Shown piece after piece: positions 1 to 8,102 of a stretch of DNA of 32,678 bases. This DNA comes from Ruminococcus sp. UBA1394 (GTDB lineage: Bacteria > Bacillota > Clostridia > Oscillospirales > Ruminococcaceae). The position numbers were made by a program, and so were the translations under genes. The stretch spans positions 1 through 32,678 of the forward strand of contig DBQM01000049.1 of NCBI GenBank assembly GCA_002305725.1, read 5' to 3'. The notes under the pieces are model-generated. The model saw only the letters and a list, made by a program, of their open reading frames with translations. It was not told the DNA's origin and did no database searches. Numbering within the stretch: the first letter of the stretch is position 1; every line of letters begins with the position of its first letter.

Positions 1-147
1 CAGAGATTTTTTCGCAGGGCCGATCTTTTCCATTTTTCCGCCGGAAATTTTTTCAAGACCGTTTCCGAGGATGTGCATGCCGTATAAAAGCAATGCAACG
101 CCGCCGAATGTTGTAATGCAGATTTGAATAATTTCAGTTTTAGACAT
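1..147 (-). CDS. Na/Pi cotransporter family protein, N-terminal fragment
   Basis: Only the first 49 codons lie in the window; the gene runs off the left edge. The start is ATG at 145-147, preceded by a strong GGGAGGAA ribosome binding site at 151-158. The fragment has a hydrophobic helix at about residues 6-24, then LLYGMHILGNGLEKISGG and a basic stretch (GKMEKIG). This helix plus the LYGM...GLEK..G signature is typical of the beginning of NptA/PhoU-type Na+/phosphate cotransporter family membrane proteins, which import phosphate with sodium and often carry a C-terminal PhoU domain. The 196-base gap between this gene and the parC-like gene is AT-rich and holds no other gene; a TATAAT-like box lies in it, but I could not pair it with a good -35. 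Family call is fairly good; the substrate is unproven from so short a fragment. Confidence 0.65.
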   Translation of the reverse strand, partial: MSKTEIIQICITTFGGVALLLYGMHILGNGLEKISGGKMEKIGPAKKSL

Positions 148-343
148 AACTTCCTCCCGAGAAGCCCCTCATTACTTATCTTTTCGGATTTTACACACAT
201 TTTGCTTATTATTTACTATGATTTAACATATGCAAAATTATTATAACACACTCTGAAAAAAAAGTACATACCAAACTGAAAAAACAACAAAAACTGCAAT
301 TTTTTATTGGAATTTCAAATGTGTTTTATGCAAACTGTCAAAA

Positions 344-2587
344 TCAGTCCAGTTTCATCTGATTAAGATTCATTAAATCTTTTGATGTCATTCCTGCTGC
401 CGGAATTTTTGAAGAAACATACTTTTTAAACTTCGCCAAATCTGTTTCATTTATAATATCAGCACTCTCAAGTACGCTGTCTCCTCTGAGAGTCATGACC
501 TGAACACCAATAGTATCACGGGCAGCCTTTGGTGTAAGTAGAGCCGTGTTGAAAATAAGTGCCTTTCCGGCTGAAGATCTCACAATAATATTTGTGTCCT
601 CTTTAATAAACATTATGCCGCAAAGCTCCTGTTTACCGGAATAAGCATTGGCAAGCTTTCGCCTGTTTGTCTTGGTTTCATACGAATTAAGAGGTACTTT
701 CGCAGCCTTGCCGTTTCTGAAGAAGAACAGCATATATCCTGCAAAGTCATCCTCAGCGGCAGCCATATAAATAAGATTTTCATTTTCATCAAAGCCAAGC
801 TTTACCGGTATATAGTCACCCAGAACGCTTGCCTTTGTGTCCTCAAAAGCGGACGCCTTTGTCTTGTAAACCTGACACTTATCCGTAAAGAACAAAAGCT
901 CCGTTTTATTGGTGACTTCCATATGAAGTAACATCCTGTCACCGTCTTTGAGCTTCTGCTCCCCGCTCATTCGCAGTGACTGCGGAGTGATTTTCTTGAA
1001 ATATCCGCTTTCAGACAGGAAAATATTAACCGGATAATCCGGAATTTCATCCTCTTCGTCCGGTTCGGTAATGTCGTTCTTATAGAAAAACATTGTATTT
1101 CTCGGCTTGCCGTACTTTTTGCTGACATTTTTAAGTTCTGATACAATGATATTTCTGACTTTCTTTTTGTCAGCAAGAATATCTTCCATATCATGTATTG
1201 AATTTTCAAGATTTTCAATTTCCTTGATACGATTTAAGATATACTCACGGTTAAGGTGGCGCAGTTTTATTTCCGCAACATATTCCGCCTGTATCTCGTC
1301 GATTCCAAAACCTGTCATAAGGTTCGGAACAACATCGCTTTCCTCCTCGGTCTCCCTTACGATTTTAATTGCCTTGTCAATATCAAGTAGTATCTTTTCA
1401 AGACCTTTAAGGAGATGCAGTTTGGACTTGCTCTTGTTCAGGTCGAAGTACACACGCCTTTTTACGCACTCCTCACGGAAAGCCACCCATTCTTCCAGTA
1501 TCTCACGGACACCCATAACTCTCGGAGTACCGCCGATAAGTATGTTGAAATTACAGGAGAAATTGTCCTGTAAAGGAGTCATCTTAAAAAGCTTGTTCAT
1601 AAGCTTGTCCGGGTCAATTCCCCTTTTGAGGTCGATTGCGATTTTAAGACCGTTTAAGTCAGTTTCATCTCTGATGTATGAGATTTCCTTTATTTTCCCC
1701 TGCTTTACAAGGTCGATTATCTTTTCAATAATAGCCTCAATAGTGGTACTGTATGGTATCTGTGTAATTTCAATACAGTTTGCTGCCTTGTCATAGTTGT
1801 ACTTTGAACGCAGCTTTATCGAGCCTCTGCCTGTGCGATATATTTCACGCAGTTCGTCTTCATCATAAAGCATGAAGCCGCCGCCCGGGAAATCCGGTCC
1901 TTTAAGAGTGCTGATTATATCGTGTTCCGGATTCTTTATCAGCGCAATACAGGTATCGCATACCTCCGCCAGATTGAACGGACACACATTGCTTGCCATT
2001 GAAACGGCAATACCCATATTTGCATTTACCAGTACTGCCGGAAAGGTTGTGGGGAAAAGAGTTGGTTCAGTAGTGGTGTTGTCGTAGTTTGGTACAAAGT
2101 CAACAGTATCCTTGTCAATATCAGCAAAAAGCTCATTGCATATTGGTTCAAGCTTTACTTCGGTATATCGTGATGCCGCATAAGCCATGTCCCTTGAATA
2201 AGCCTTGCCGAAGTTTCCCTTTGAGTCAACATAAGGGTGCAGCAGAGTTTCATTTCCCCTTGCAAGTCTTACCATTGTTTCGTATATTGCACCGTCTCCG
2301 TGAGGATTGAGCTTCATGGTCTCGCCCACAACGTTTGCGGATTTGGTACGCTTGCCCGTTAAAAGACCCTGCTTGTACATGGTGTAAAGCAGTTTTCTGT
2401 GGGACGGTTTGAAACCATCAATTTCCGGAAGTGCTCTTGAAATAATAACGCTCATTGCGTATGGCATATAGTTTTTTTCAAGAGTATCAGTAATTTTTTC
2501 CTGGACCACAACTCCGGCATTCTCTATAAATGCATCTGGATAATTTCTCTGTATTTTCTTTTCGTTTTTACCCGGTTTTTTCGCCAT
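344..2587 (-). CDS. parC: Type IIA DNA topoisomerase subunit A, ParC/GyrA-like (divergent)
   Basis: 747 aa, close to the usual ParC length (about 750) and shorter than most GyrA. This is the DNA-breakage subunit of a type IIA topoisomerase. The winged-helix region starts near residue 30 (MPYAMSVIISRALP, GFKPSHRKLLYTM). The catalytic tyrosine is Tyr141 in AASRYTE. The residues matching E. coli GyrA Ser83 and Asp87, the quinolone contact sites, are Gly99 and Glu103 in HGDGAIYE. A coiled tower region spans about 365-480. The C-terminal beta-pinwheel is short and shows no GyrA-box (QRRGGKG), which favours a decatenase (topo IV-like) over a gyrase. The start ATG at 2585-2587 has an AAGGAG site and lies 20 nt after the parE-like stop, so the two are one operon. 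The sequence is clearly divergent from textbook ParC; orthology to classical topo IV is inferred. Confidence 0.85.
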   Translation of the reverse strand: MAKKPGKNEKKIQRNYPDAFIENAGVVVQEKITDTLEKNYMPYAMSVIISRALPEIDGFKPSHRKLLYTMYKQGLLTGKRTKSANVVGETMKLNPHGDGAIYETMVRLARGNETLLHPYVDSKGNFGKAYSRDMAYAASRYTEVKLEPICNELFADIDKDTVDFVPNYDNTTTEPTLFPTTFPAVLVNANMGIAVSMASNVCPFNLAEVCDTCIALIKNPEHDIISTLKGPDFPGGGFMLYDEDELREIYRTGRGSIKLRSKYNYDKAANCIEITQIPYSTTIEAIIEKIIDLVKQGKIKEISYIRDETDLNGLKIAIDLKRGIDPDKLMNKLFKMTPLQDNFSCNFNILIGGTPRVMGVREILEEWVAFREECVKRRVYFDLNKSKSKLHLLKGLEKILLDIDKAIKIVRETEEESDVVPNLMTGFGIDEIQAEYVAEIKLRHLNREYILNRIKEIENLENSIHDMEDILADKKKVRNIIVSELKNVSKKYGKPRNTMFFYKNDITEPDEEDEIPDYPVNIFLSESGYFKKITPQSLRMSGEQKLKDGDRMLLHMEVTNKTELLFFTDKCQVYKTKASAFEDTKASVLGDYIPVKLGFDENENLIYMAAAEDDFAGYMLFFFRNGKAAKVPLNSYETKTNRRKLANAYSGKQELCGIMFIKEDTNIIVRSSAGKALIFNTALLTPKAARDTIGVQVMTLRGDSVLESADIINETDLAKFKKYVSSKIPAAGMTSKDLMNLNQMKLD

Positions 2588-2607
2588 TTACCTGTAACTC
2601 CTTTCCA

Positions 2608-4590
2608 TCAGGAAATATCTGCCATTTCCAGATAATTACTGCCGTATTCTGCTATATAGTCCTTACGTCCCTGCAAATCGTCACCCAGCAGCATATCAAA
2701 CATATGCATTGTTTCCTCAAAGCCGTCGGGAGTGACCTTTATAAGACGGCGTGTTTCCGGATTCATTGTAGTGAGAGACATCATATCCGGCTCGTTTTCA
2801 CCAAGACCTTTTGAACGCTGAATATTGAACTTTTTGTTTCCAATCATTTTCATGATATCGGCTTTTTCCTTTTCGGTATAGGCAAAATATGTCTTGTCCT
2901 TTGTGGTTATCTCAAAAAGCGGAGATTCTGCAATGTAGACATATCCCTGCTCAATAAGTGTAGGAGTAAGCCTGTAAAGCATGGTTAGTACAAGAGTCCT
3001 TATCTGGAATCCGTCAACATCGGCATCGGTACATATTATGATTTTATTCCACTTTAATCCGTCCAGATTGAAGTAGGAGAAATCCTTATTTGCCTTGGTT
3101 TTTACCTCAACGCCGCAGCCCAGTATTTTTATTAAGTCAACAATAATTTCATTTTTAAATATCTTGTTGAAATCAGCCTTAAGGCAGTTTAATATCTTTC
3201 CTCGTATAGGTATTACTGCCTGGAACTCCGATTCCCTCGCAAGCTTTACCGCACCAAGAGCCGAGTCGCCCTCCACTATATAAAGCTCACGTCTGTTAAC
3301 GTCTTTTGTACGGCAGTCAACAAACTTTTTGACCATATTTGAAAGGTCGATAGTACCCGCAAGCTTTTTCTTGATATTCAGACGTGTCTTTTCAGCATTT
3401 TCACGGCTGCGCTTGTTAATCATTACCTGTTCGCAGATTTTCAGTGCCTCGTCGGGATTTTCTATAAAGTAAACTTCCAGCTGATGCTTTAAAAACTCAG
3501 TCATGGCGTCGTAAATAAACTTATTGGTTATTGACTTCTTTGTCTGATTTTCATAGGAGGTCTGTGTCGAAAATGACGAAGAAACAAGTATCAGGCAGTC
3601 TTCAACATCAGCAAAGGTGATTTTCCCCTCGTTCTGCTTGTACTTGTCATTCTGTTTCATGTAGGAGTCAATCTGCGAAACAAACGCCTGTTTTACCGCA
3701 CGTTCCGGCGAACCGCCGTGTTCCAGAAAGCTTGAATTGTGGTAGTATTCTATCTTGTTCAGCTGATTTGAAAAGGTCAGCGCAAAGGACATCTTCACCT
3801 TGTATTCAGCCTTGTCCTCACGGTCACGTCCCTTTCTCTCCGCTTGCCAGAACTGTACTGAAGTAAAGTTTTTACCGTCTGCAATTTCATTTACATAATC
3901 GGTTATTCCGTTTTCATACCTGTACTCGGTTTCCTCAAAGCTGCCGTCCTCTTTCTGATTGCGGTAGACAAACAGCAGATTTGGGTTTATCACCGCCTGA
4001 CGTTTCAGCACATCTCTGAAATATTCGTCTCTTACATTTATGTCTGTGAAAACTTCAAGGTCGGGTTTCCATTTTGTTTTAGTACCTGTCTGTTTCTGAG
4101 AGGTTTTCTTTTTGACAAGTCCGCCAACATTCTCGCCCTTTTCAAAGTGAAGATTGTATTTATAACCGTCACGGACAACCTCAACGTCCATAAATTCTGA
4201 GGCAAACTGTGTTGAACACAGACCGAGACCGTTGAGACCGAGAGAATACTCGTACATATCCGAAGTATCGTCGTACTTTCCGCCGGCATAAAGTTCGCAG
4301 TAAACAAGTTCCCAGTTGTAACGCTGCTCGGAGTTATTGAAGTCAACCGGACAGCCTCTGCCGAAATCCTCTACTTCTATTGTATTGTCATTATATTTAG
4401 TTACTATTATTTTATCACCAAAGCCGGAACGTGCCTCATCTATAGAATTTGAGATAACCTCAAAAACAGAATGCTCGCAGCCGTCAAGTCCGTCTGAACC
4501 GAAAATAACCCCCGGACGCTTTCTTACCTTGTCGGGACCTTTGAGCATTGTAATACTCTCATTACCGTAATCCTGAGTCTTTTTAGCCAT
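2608..4590 (-). CDS. parE: Type IIA DNA topoisomerase subunit B, ParE/GyrB-like (divergent)
   Basis: 660 aa ATPase subunit that partners the downstream ParC-like protein. The GHKL ATP-binding region is visible: NSIDEA with the Mg-binding Asn48, DFGRGCP at 75-81 (usually DNGRGIPV), and LGLNGLG at 117-123 (usually GGLHGVG). The transducer covers roughly 230-400. The TOPRIM domain has the metal-binding acids Glu440 (EGDSA) and Asp522/524/526 (TDADVDG), followed by PIRGKILN and, near the C-terminus, RSKGLGE. All catalytic acids are kept, so the enzyme should be active, but the ATP-lid motifs depart from the GyrB/ParE consensus. It is the first gene of a parE-parC operon; the start ATG at 4588-4590 has AGGA upstream. 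A housekeeping gyrase is presumably encoded elsewhere. Family is certain; the topo IV label is likely. Confidence 0.85.
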   Translation of the reverse strand: MAKKTQDYGNESITMLKGPDKVRKRPGVIFGSDGLDGCEHSVFEVISNSIDEARSGFGDKIIVTKYNDNTIEVEDFGRGCPVDFNNSEQRYNWELVYCELYAGGKYDDTSDMYEYSLGLNGLGLCSTQFASEFMDVEVVRDGYKYNLHFEKGENVGGLVKKKTSQKQTGTKTKWKPDLEVFTDINVRDEYFRDVLKRQAVINPNLLFVYRNQKEDGSFEETEYRYENGITDYVNEIADGKNFTSVQFWQAERKGRDREDKAEYKVKMSFALTFSNQLNKIEYYHNSSFLEHGGSPERAVKQAFVSQIDSYMKQNDKYKQNEGKITFADVEDCLILVSSSFSTQTSYENQTKKSITNKFIYDAMTEFLKHQLEVYFIENPDEALKICEQVMINKRSRENAEKTRLNIKKKLAGTIDLSNMVKKFVDCRTKDVNRRELYIVEGDSALGAVKLARESEFQAVIPIRGKILNCLKADFNKIFKNEIIVDLIKILGCGVEVKTKANKDFSYFNLDGLKWNKIIICTDADVDGFQIRTLVLTMLYRLTPTLIEQGYVYIAESPLFEITTKDKTYFAYTEKEKADIMKMIGNKKFNIQRSKGLGENEPDMMSLTTMNPETRRLIKVTPDGFEETMHMFDMLLGDDLQGRKDYIAEYGSNYLEMADIS

Positions 4591-4632
4591 AATTTCCGTC
4601 CTTTCATCAAAATTGCGATTTCAAACTATTTT

Positions 4633-4661
4633 ATGATAACACAAATTTATTTTTTTTGCAA
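4633..4661 (-). promoter_or_regulatory. Probable sigma-A promoter of the parE-parC operon
   Basis: Read on the minus strand: TTGCAA (4656-4661), 17-nt spacer, TATCAT (4633-4638). It lies about 43 nt upstream of the parE start codon in a very AT-rich gap, back to back with the valS promoter. Boxes are imperfect, so moderate support only. Confidence 0.4.
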
Positions 4662-4696
4662 GTTTAAAAAATTATATTTTTTATAAACCGTTTTTC

Positions 4697-4725
4697 TTGA
4701 CAAATCAGCTCGTATAAAGTATAAT
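4697..4725 (+). promoter_or_regulatory. Consensus sigma-A promoter of the valS leader
   Basis: TTGACA (4697-4702), exactly 17 nt, TATAAT (4720-4725): a perfect match to the housekeeping consensus. Transcription should begin near 4732, which leaves a leader of about 340 nt before the valS start codon. So strong a promoter ahead of a synthetase gene suggests that control is exerted downstream, in the leader RNA. Confidence 0.85.
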
Positions 4726-4759
4726 TAAAAAGTACATTTAAAAAGAAATGGAGATTGCC

Positions 4760-4813
4760 ATGAAAATTCACTTCTATACAAGTGAATACATAGTCAGAAA
4801 CGTCACATTTTAG
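4760..4813 (+). CDS. Putative 17-aa leader peptide upstream of valS
   Basis: ATG at 4760-4762 preceded by GGAG at 4750-4753 (6-nt spacing), ending at TAG 4811-4813. The translation is MKIHFYTSEYIVRNVTF. It holds two valine codons, both GUC, as codons 12 and 15 (4793-4795 and 4802-4804), close to the stop. An internal perfect 8-bp hairpin (4766-4773 with 4780-4787, 6-nt loop) lies inside the reading frame, and a second hairpin starts at the last valine codons. The position, with a consensus promoter before it and a terminator-like hairpin after it, fits a regulatory leader peptide. That it is translated is inferred from the ribosome binding site only. Two valines in 17 is suggestive, not decisive. 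Confidence 0.5.
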   Translation: MKIHFYTSEYIVRNVTF

Positions 4814-4892
4814 ACGTTTTACTGCTATGCCTTAATATGTATTATGACAGTCCTGCAGTAAACATAAATTTTCTGCAAGGCTGTTTTATTTT
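4798..4892 (+). promoter_or_regulatory. Candidate transcription attenuator (pause, antiterminator and terminator hairpins) of valS
   Basis: Four segments can pair in two exclusive ways. Segment 1 (4798-4804, AAACGTC) pairs with segment 2 (4813-4819, GACGTTT). Segment 2 also continues into TTTACTGC (4818-4825), which is exactly complementary to GCAGTAAA (4855-4862). That pairing would break the terminator stem formed by 4847-4858 and 4873-4884 (12 positions, one G-T wobble and one mismatch), which is followed by TTTATTTT (4885-4892). A ribosome stalled at the GUC codons would cover segment 1 and allow the antiterminator; one reaching the stop codon would cover segment 2 and allow termination. 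The pairings are read directly from the sequence; the mechanism is inferred. Alternatively the promoter-to-terminator unit is a stand-alone small RNA of about 160 nt. Confidence 0.55.
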
Positions 4893-5054
4893 AGAACCTG
4901 TACCGACAGGACTATTCATACGTCTTTCCGGTAAAAATTGCCGCATTCTGCGTTAAAAATCTTTGTCGGGCGCAAGCCCGCCTGCAGATTTTTTCCTTGT
5001 CTGCATCAATTTTTCCTCGAAAATCCGCACAAATATCCCATCGGTACAGGTTCT
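4893..5054. repeat. 162-nt palindromic MITE-like element in the valS leader
   Basis: The ends are a perfect 14-bp inverted repeat, AGAACCTGTACCGA (4893-4906) and TCGGTACAGGTTCT (5041-5054). The two halves go on pairing inward with interruptions: GGA 4909-4911 with TCC 5036-5038, AAAAATTG 4933-4940 with 5007-5014, and AAAAATCT 4955-4962 with 4986-4993. The apex is CGGGC-GCAA-GCCCG (4967-4980), a hairpin closed by a GNRA tetraloop. There is no reading frame of note and no obvious target-site duplication. It sits between the attenuator terminator and the valS ribosome binding site, so it is carried in the mRNA leader. Being a mobile or multicopy element is inferred from its shape; no second copy lies in this window. 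Confidence 0.55.
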
Positions 5055-5073
5055 TGGAATTGGAGATGTTAAA

Positions 5074-7692
5074 ATGAAAAAGGAACTTGCAAAATCCTAT
5101 AACCCAAAGGATTTTGAAGACAGAATTTATAAATTCTGGAATGACAGCGGCTGCTTTAAGGCTAAAGCCGACAAAAATAAGAAACCATATACAATCGTAA
5201 TTCCGCCGCCGAACATTACAGGTCAGCTGCATATGGGTCATGCTCTTGATGAAACATTGCAGGATATTCTTATCAGATGGAAGAGAATGTCCGGTTATTC
5301 GGCACTCTGGCTGCCGGGTACTGACCATGCCGCTATTGCCACAGAAGCAAAAATCGTTGAGGCTATGCGCAAAGAGGGTATCACAAAAGAAGACCTCGGA
5401 CGTGAAGGTTTTATGGAACGTGCATGGGCATGGAAAGAAAAATTCGGCGGAAGAATCGTTGAACAGCTTAAAAAACTCGGTTCCTCCTGCGACTGGTCAA
5501 GAGAACGCTTTACAATGGACGAAGGCTGTTCAAAGGCTGTAAAGGAAGTTTTTGTAAAGTACTACGAAAAAGGTCTTATCTACAGAGGCGAGAGAATTAT
5601 CAATTGGTGTCCGCACTGCAAAACTTCCCTTTCTGACGCAGAAGTTGAATACGAGGATCAGGCAGGACATTTCTGGCATATTCGCTACAAGATAAAGGAC
5701 AGCGACAGTTATCTTGAGCTTGCTACAACACGTCCGGAAACACTCCTCGGCGATACTGCCGTTGCAGTAAACCCGAATGATGAGAGATACACGGATTTAG
5801 TCGGAAAGACAGTAATTCTCCCTATCGTTCACAGAGAAATACCAATCGTTGCCGATGATTATGTTGAAATGGATTTTGGTACAGGCGTTGTTAAGATTAC
5901 ACCGGCTCATGACCCTAACGACTTTGAAGTTGGTCTTAGACACAATCTTCCTGTAATCAACGTTATGACTGATGACGCAAAGATAACTGACGATTATCCG
6001 AAGTACGCCGGCATGGACAGATTTGAGGCAAGAAAAGCTATCGTTGCCGACCTTGAAGCTGAGGGCGCACTGGTTGAAATCGAGGATTACAGCCACAATG
6101 TTGGCACCTGCTACCGCTGCGGTACAACAGTTGAGCCAAAGGTTTCAACACAGTGGTTCGTTAAAATGAAGCCTCTTGCAGGTCCGGCTATTGACGCTGT
6201 AAAGAACGGCGAAACAAAATTTGTTCCGGAGCGTTTCAACAAGATTTATTTCCACTGGCTTGAAAATATCCGTGACTGGTGTATTTCAAGACAGATATGG
6301 TGGGGACATCAGATTCCTGCTTTCTATTGCGATGACTGCGGAGAAATGGTGGTTACTAAGGAAGACAAGGCATTCTGTCCTAAGTGCGGAAAGGAAATGC
6401 GTCAGGACCCTGATACTCTTGATACATGGTTCTCGTCTGCCCTCTGGCCGTTCTCAACTCTCGGATGGCCTGAAAAGACAGAAGATTTAGAGTATTTCTA
6501 TCCGACAAATACACTCGTAACAGGCTACGACATCATCTTCTTCTGGGTAATCAGAATGATGTTCAGCGCCATTGAAAATACTGGCAAAGTTCCGTTTGAT
6601 ACTGTTCTCATTCACGGTCTTGTGCGTGATTCACAGGGCAGAAAGATGTCCAAGTCCCTCGGAAACGGTATTGACCCTCTTGAAGTTATTGACGAATACG
6701 GCGCAGACGCTCTGAGATTCATGCTTGCAACAGGAAATTCCCCGGGCAATGACATGAGATATATTGACGACAAGGTTAAGGCTGCAAGAAACTTTGCTAA
6801 CAAGCTGTGGAATGCGTCAAGATTTATCATGATGAACCTTGATGACGATTTTGAAATAAAGGGACTTCCAGACGAGCTTGCTCTTGAGGACAAGTGGATT
6901 GTAAGCAAGTTCAACACTCTTGCAAAGGAAGTCAATGAAAACCTTGAAAAGTTCGAGATAGGCATTGCGGCCACAAAGCTTTACGACTTTATCTGGGACG
7001 TTTACTGCGACTGGTACATTGAGCTTACAAAGCCGAGAATTCAGGCAGGCGGTGAGACTAAGTCAACTGCACAGGCAGTTCTTGTATGGGTAATGCAGGG
7101 AATGCTTAAACTGCTCCACCCGTTTATGCCGTATATTACCGAGGAAATCTGGCAGGTTCTTACAAATGAAAGCGGTTCTATTATGCTGGCAGACTTCCCG
7201 GTTTACGAGGAAAAGTACTCATTTGCCGCAGAGGAAGAGGATTTCTCAAAGATAATCGACGCTATCAAGGCAGTTAGAGCAAGAAGAACTGAGATGAACG
7301 TTCCACCGTCAGTCAAGGCTAAAATATTTGTTGAAACACAGTTTACTGACCTCTTTGGCAAGTGCAGCGTATTCTTTGAAAAGCTTGCGTCTGCATCCGG
7401 AATTGAGGTTGCTGAAAAGTACGAAATCGAAGATGCAGTAACTGCTGTTACTGACTGTGCAAGACTCTTTATCCCGCTGAATGAACTTATCGACAAGGAC
7501 AAGGAAATGGCACGTCTTGAAAAGGAAATGGCAAAAGTCCAGAAAGACATTGACTTTTTGAGCGGAAAGCTTAACAATCAGGGATTCCTTGCAAAAGCGC
7601 CGGAAAAGCTTATTGAGGCTGAAAAGGCTAAGCTTGCAAAGGCAGAAGAAAAAATGGCTAAAATAAAGCAGTCTATGGATGCTCTTAAGTAA
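5074..7692 (+). CDS. valS: Valyl-tRNA synthetase
   Basis: Class Ia synthetase charging tRNA-Val, 872 aa from ATG 5074-5076, the usual length. This start is chosen because GGAG (5062-5065) lies 8 nt before it and the protein then begins in family style (KSYNPKDFEDRIYKFW); an in-frame TTG at 4963 would start inside the palindromic element. The Rossmann-fold signatures are HMGH at residues 53-56 (PPNITGQLHMGHAL) and KMSKS at 524-528. The editing (CP1) domain follows the first motif (TTRPETLLGDTAVAV). A CxxC...CxxC zinc-type insertion (CDDCGE, CPKCGK) lies at about 428-450. The C-terminus is a Lys/Glu-rich coiled coil (about 800-870) that in ValRS contacts the tRNA. It is a single-gene transcription unit ending in a strong terminator. 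Confidence 0.97.
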   Translation: MKKELAKSYNPKDFEDRIYKFWNDSGCFKAKADKNKKPYTIVIPPPNITGQLHMGHALDETLQDILIRWKRMSGYSALWLPGTDHAAIATEAKIVEAMRKEGITKEDLGREGFMERAWAWKEKFGGRIVEQLKKLGSSCDWSRERFTMDEGCSKAVKEVFVKYYEKGLIYRGERIINWCPHCKTSLSDAEVEYEDQAGHFWHIRYKIKDSDSYLELATTRPETLLGDTAVAVNPNDERYTDLVGKTVILPIVHREIPIVADDYVEMDFGTGVVKITPAHDPNDFEVGLRHNLPVINVMTDDAKITDDYPKYAGMDRFEARKAIVADLEAEGALVEIEDYSHNVGTCYRCGTTVEPKVSTQWFVKMKPLAGPAIDAVKNGETKFVPERFNKIYFHWLENIRDWCISRQIWWGHQIPAFYCDDCGEMVVTKEDKAFCPKCGKEMRQDPDTLDTWFSSALWPFSTLGWPEKTEDLEYFYPTNTLVTGYDIIFFWVIRMMFSAIENTGKVPFDTVLIHGLVRDSQGRKMSKSLGNGIDPLEVIDEYGADALRFMLATGNSPGNDMRYIDDKVKAARNFANKLWNASRFIMMNLDDDFEIKGLPDELALEDKWIVSKFNTLAKEVNENLEKFEIGIAATKLYDFIWDVYCDWYIELTKPRIQAGGETKSTAQAVLVWVMQGMLKLLHPFMPYITEEIWQVLTNESGSIMLADFPVYEEKYSFAAEEEDFSKIIDAIKAVRARRTEMNVPPSVKAKIFVETQFTDLFGKCSVFFEKLASASGIEVAEKYEIEDAVTAVTDCARLFIPLNELIDKDKEMARLEKEMAKVQKDIDFLSGKLNNQGFLAKAPEKLIEAEKAKLAKAEEKMAKIKQSMDALK

Positions 7693-7710
7693 TATCCGAT
7701 AAACTAAAAG

Positions 7711-7740
7711 TAACCCGGAAAGATTATTCTTTCCGGGTTA
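7711..7740. terminator. Rho-independent terminator between valS and the convergent operon
   Basis: A perfect 12-bp stem, TAACCCGGAAAG (7711-7722) with CTTTCCGGGTTA (7729-7740), and a 6-nt loop. It is followed on the plus strand by TTCTGTTATATTTT, and on the minus strand by CTTTT. It lies 19 nt after the valS stop and 19 nt beyond the end of the convergent zinc-ribbon gene, so it may serve both. Confidence 0.8.
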
Positions 7741-7758
7741 TTCTGTTATATTTTCACT

Positions 7759-8088
7759 TTACGTTCTGATGAACAGTTTTTTTATTCCTGAAAACACAAA
7801 ATCAAAAAAACCTTTTACTACATTGAAAAAAAGACGTATTTTGTATCGGATCGTACGCTGAAGGCGTTCCTCCTTATCCACACGGTCCATCATATCAGTA
7901 AATTCTTCATAGTCAATATCATATTTCCGGTAAATATCCCTTGTGACCTGTGCATTGTTTTTTAACAGATCCACCATAAAATATTCTGTCGGAACAGCAG
8001 TATTTTCACACTTGGGACAGCATACATTTTCCTCAGACGTTGCCGGGAAATACTGCTGACAAGTTCTGCAAACAAACAGTCTAAGCAT
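7759..8088 (-). CDS. Small zinc-ribbon protein of unknown function
   Basis: 109 aa when started at ATG 8086-8088, which has GCGGAG upstream; a longer frame from TTG at 8106 would overlap the preceding gene and lacks a suitable site. The N-terminus has two cysteine pairs, CRTC at about residues 8-11 and CPKC at about 25-28, fitting a zinc ribbon. The middle is acidic and helical (DIYRKYDIDYEEFTDMMDRVDKEE). The C-terminal 35 residues are basic and aromatic with a hydrophobic patch (FFNVVKGFFDFVFSGIKKLF), perhaps membrane-associated. It is the last gene of a three-gene operon, 14 nt after the GNAT gene. I do not recognise a named family. Confidence 0.7.
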   Translation of the reverse strand: MLRLFVCRTCQQYFPATSEENVCCPKCENTAVPTEYFMVDLLKNNAQVTRDIYRKYDIDYEEFTDMMDRVDKEERLQRTIRYKIRLFFNVVKGFFDFVFSGIKKLFIRT

Positions 8089-8102
8089 ATTTTTCTCCGC
8101 AA

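Noticed and set aside
1107..1796. 229-aa frame on the plus strand opposite the parC-like gene
   Set aside because: Antisense shadow: Ser/Ile/Leu-rich translation with no motif, opposite a gene with clear catalytic residues.
4955..4994. Second terminator in the valS leader (GC hairpin and T run)
   Set aside because: Eight bases separate the GC stem from the T run, and the T run is paired within the longer hairpin, so it does not have terminator form.
4730..5073. T-box riboswitch expected before a valS gene
   Set aside because: No GGGTGG-N-ACCGCG T-box core or close variant was found in the leader; GTACCG near 4901 belongs to the terminal repeat of the palindromic element.
4963..5073. 37-codon N-terminal extension of ValS from TTG 4963
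   Set aside because: It would start inside the palindromic element, without a ribosome binding site, and the family protein begins at the ATG at 5074 behind GGAG.
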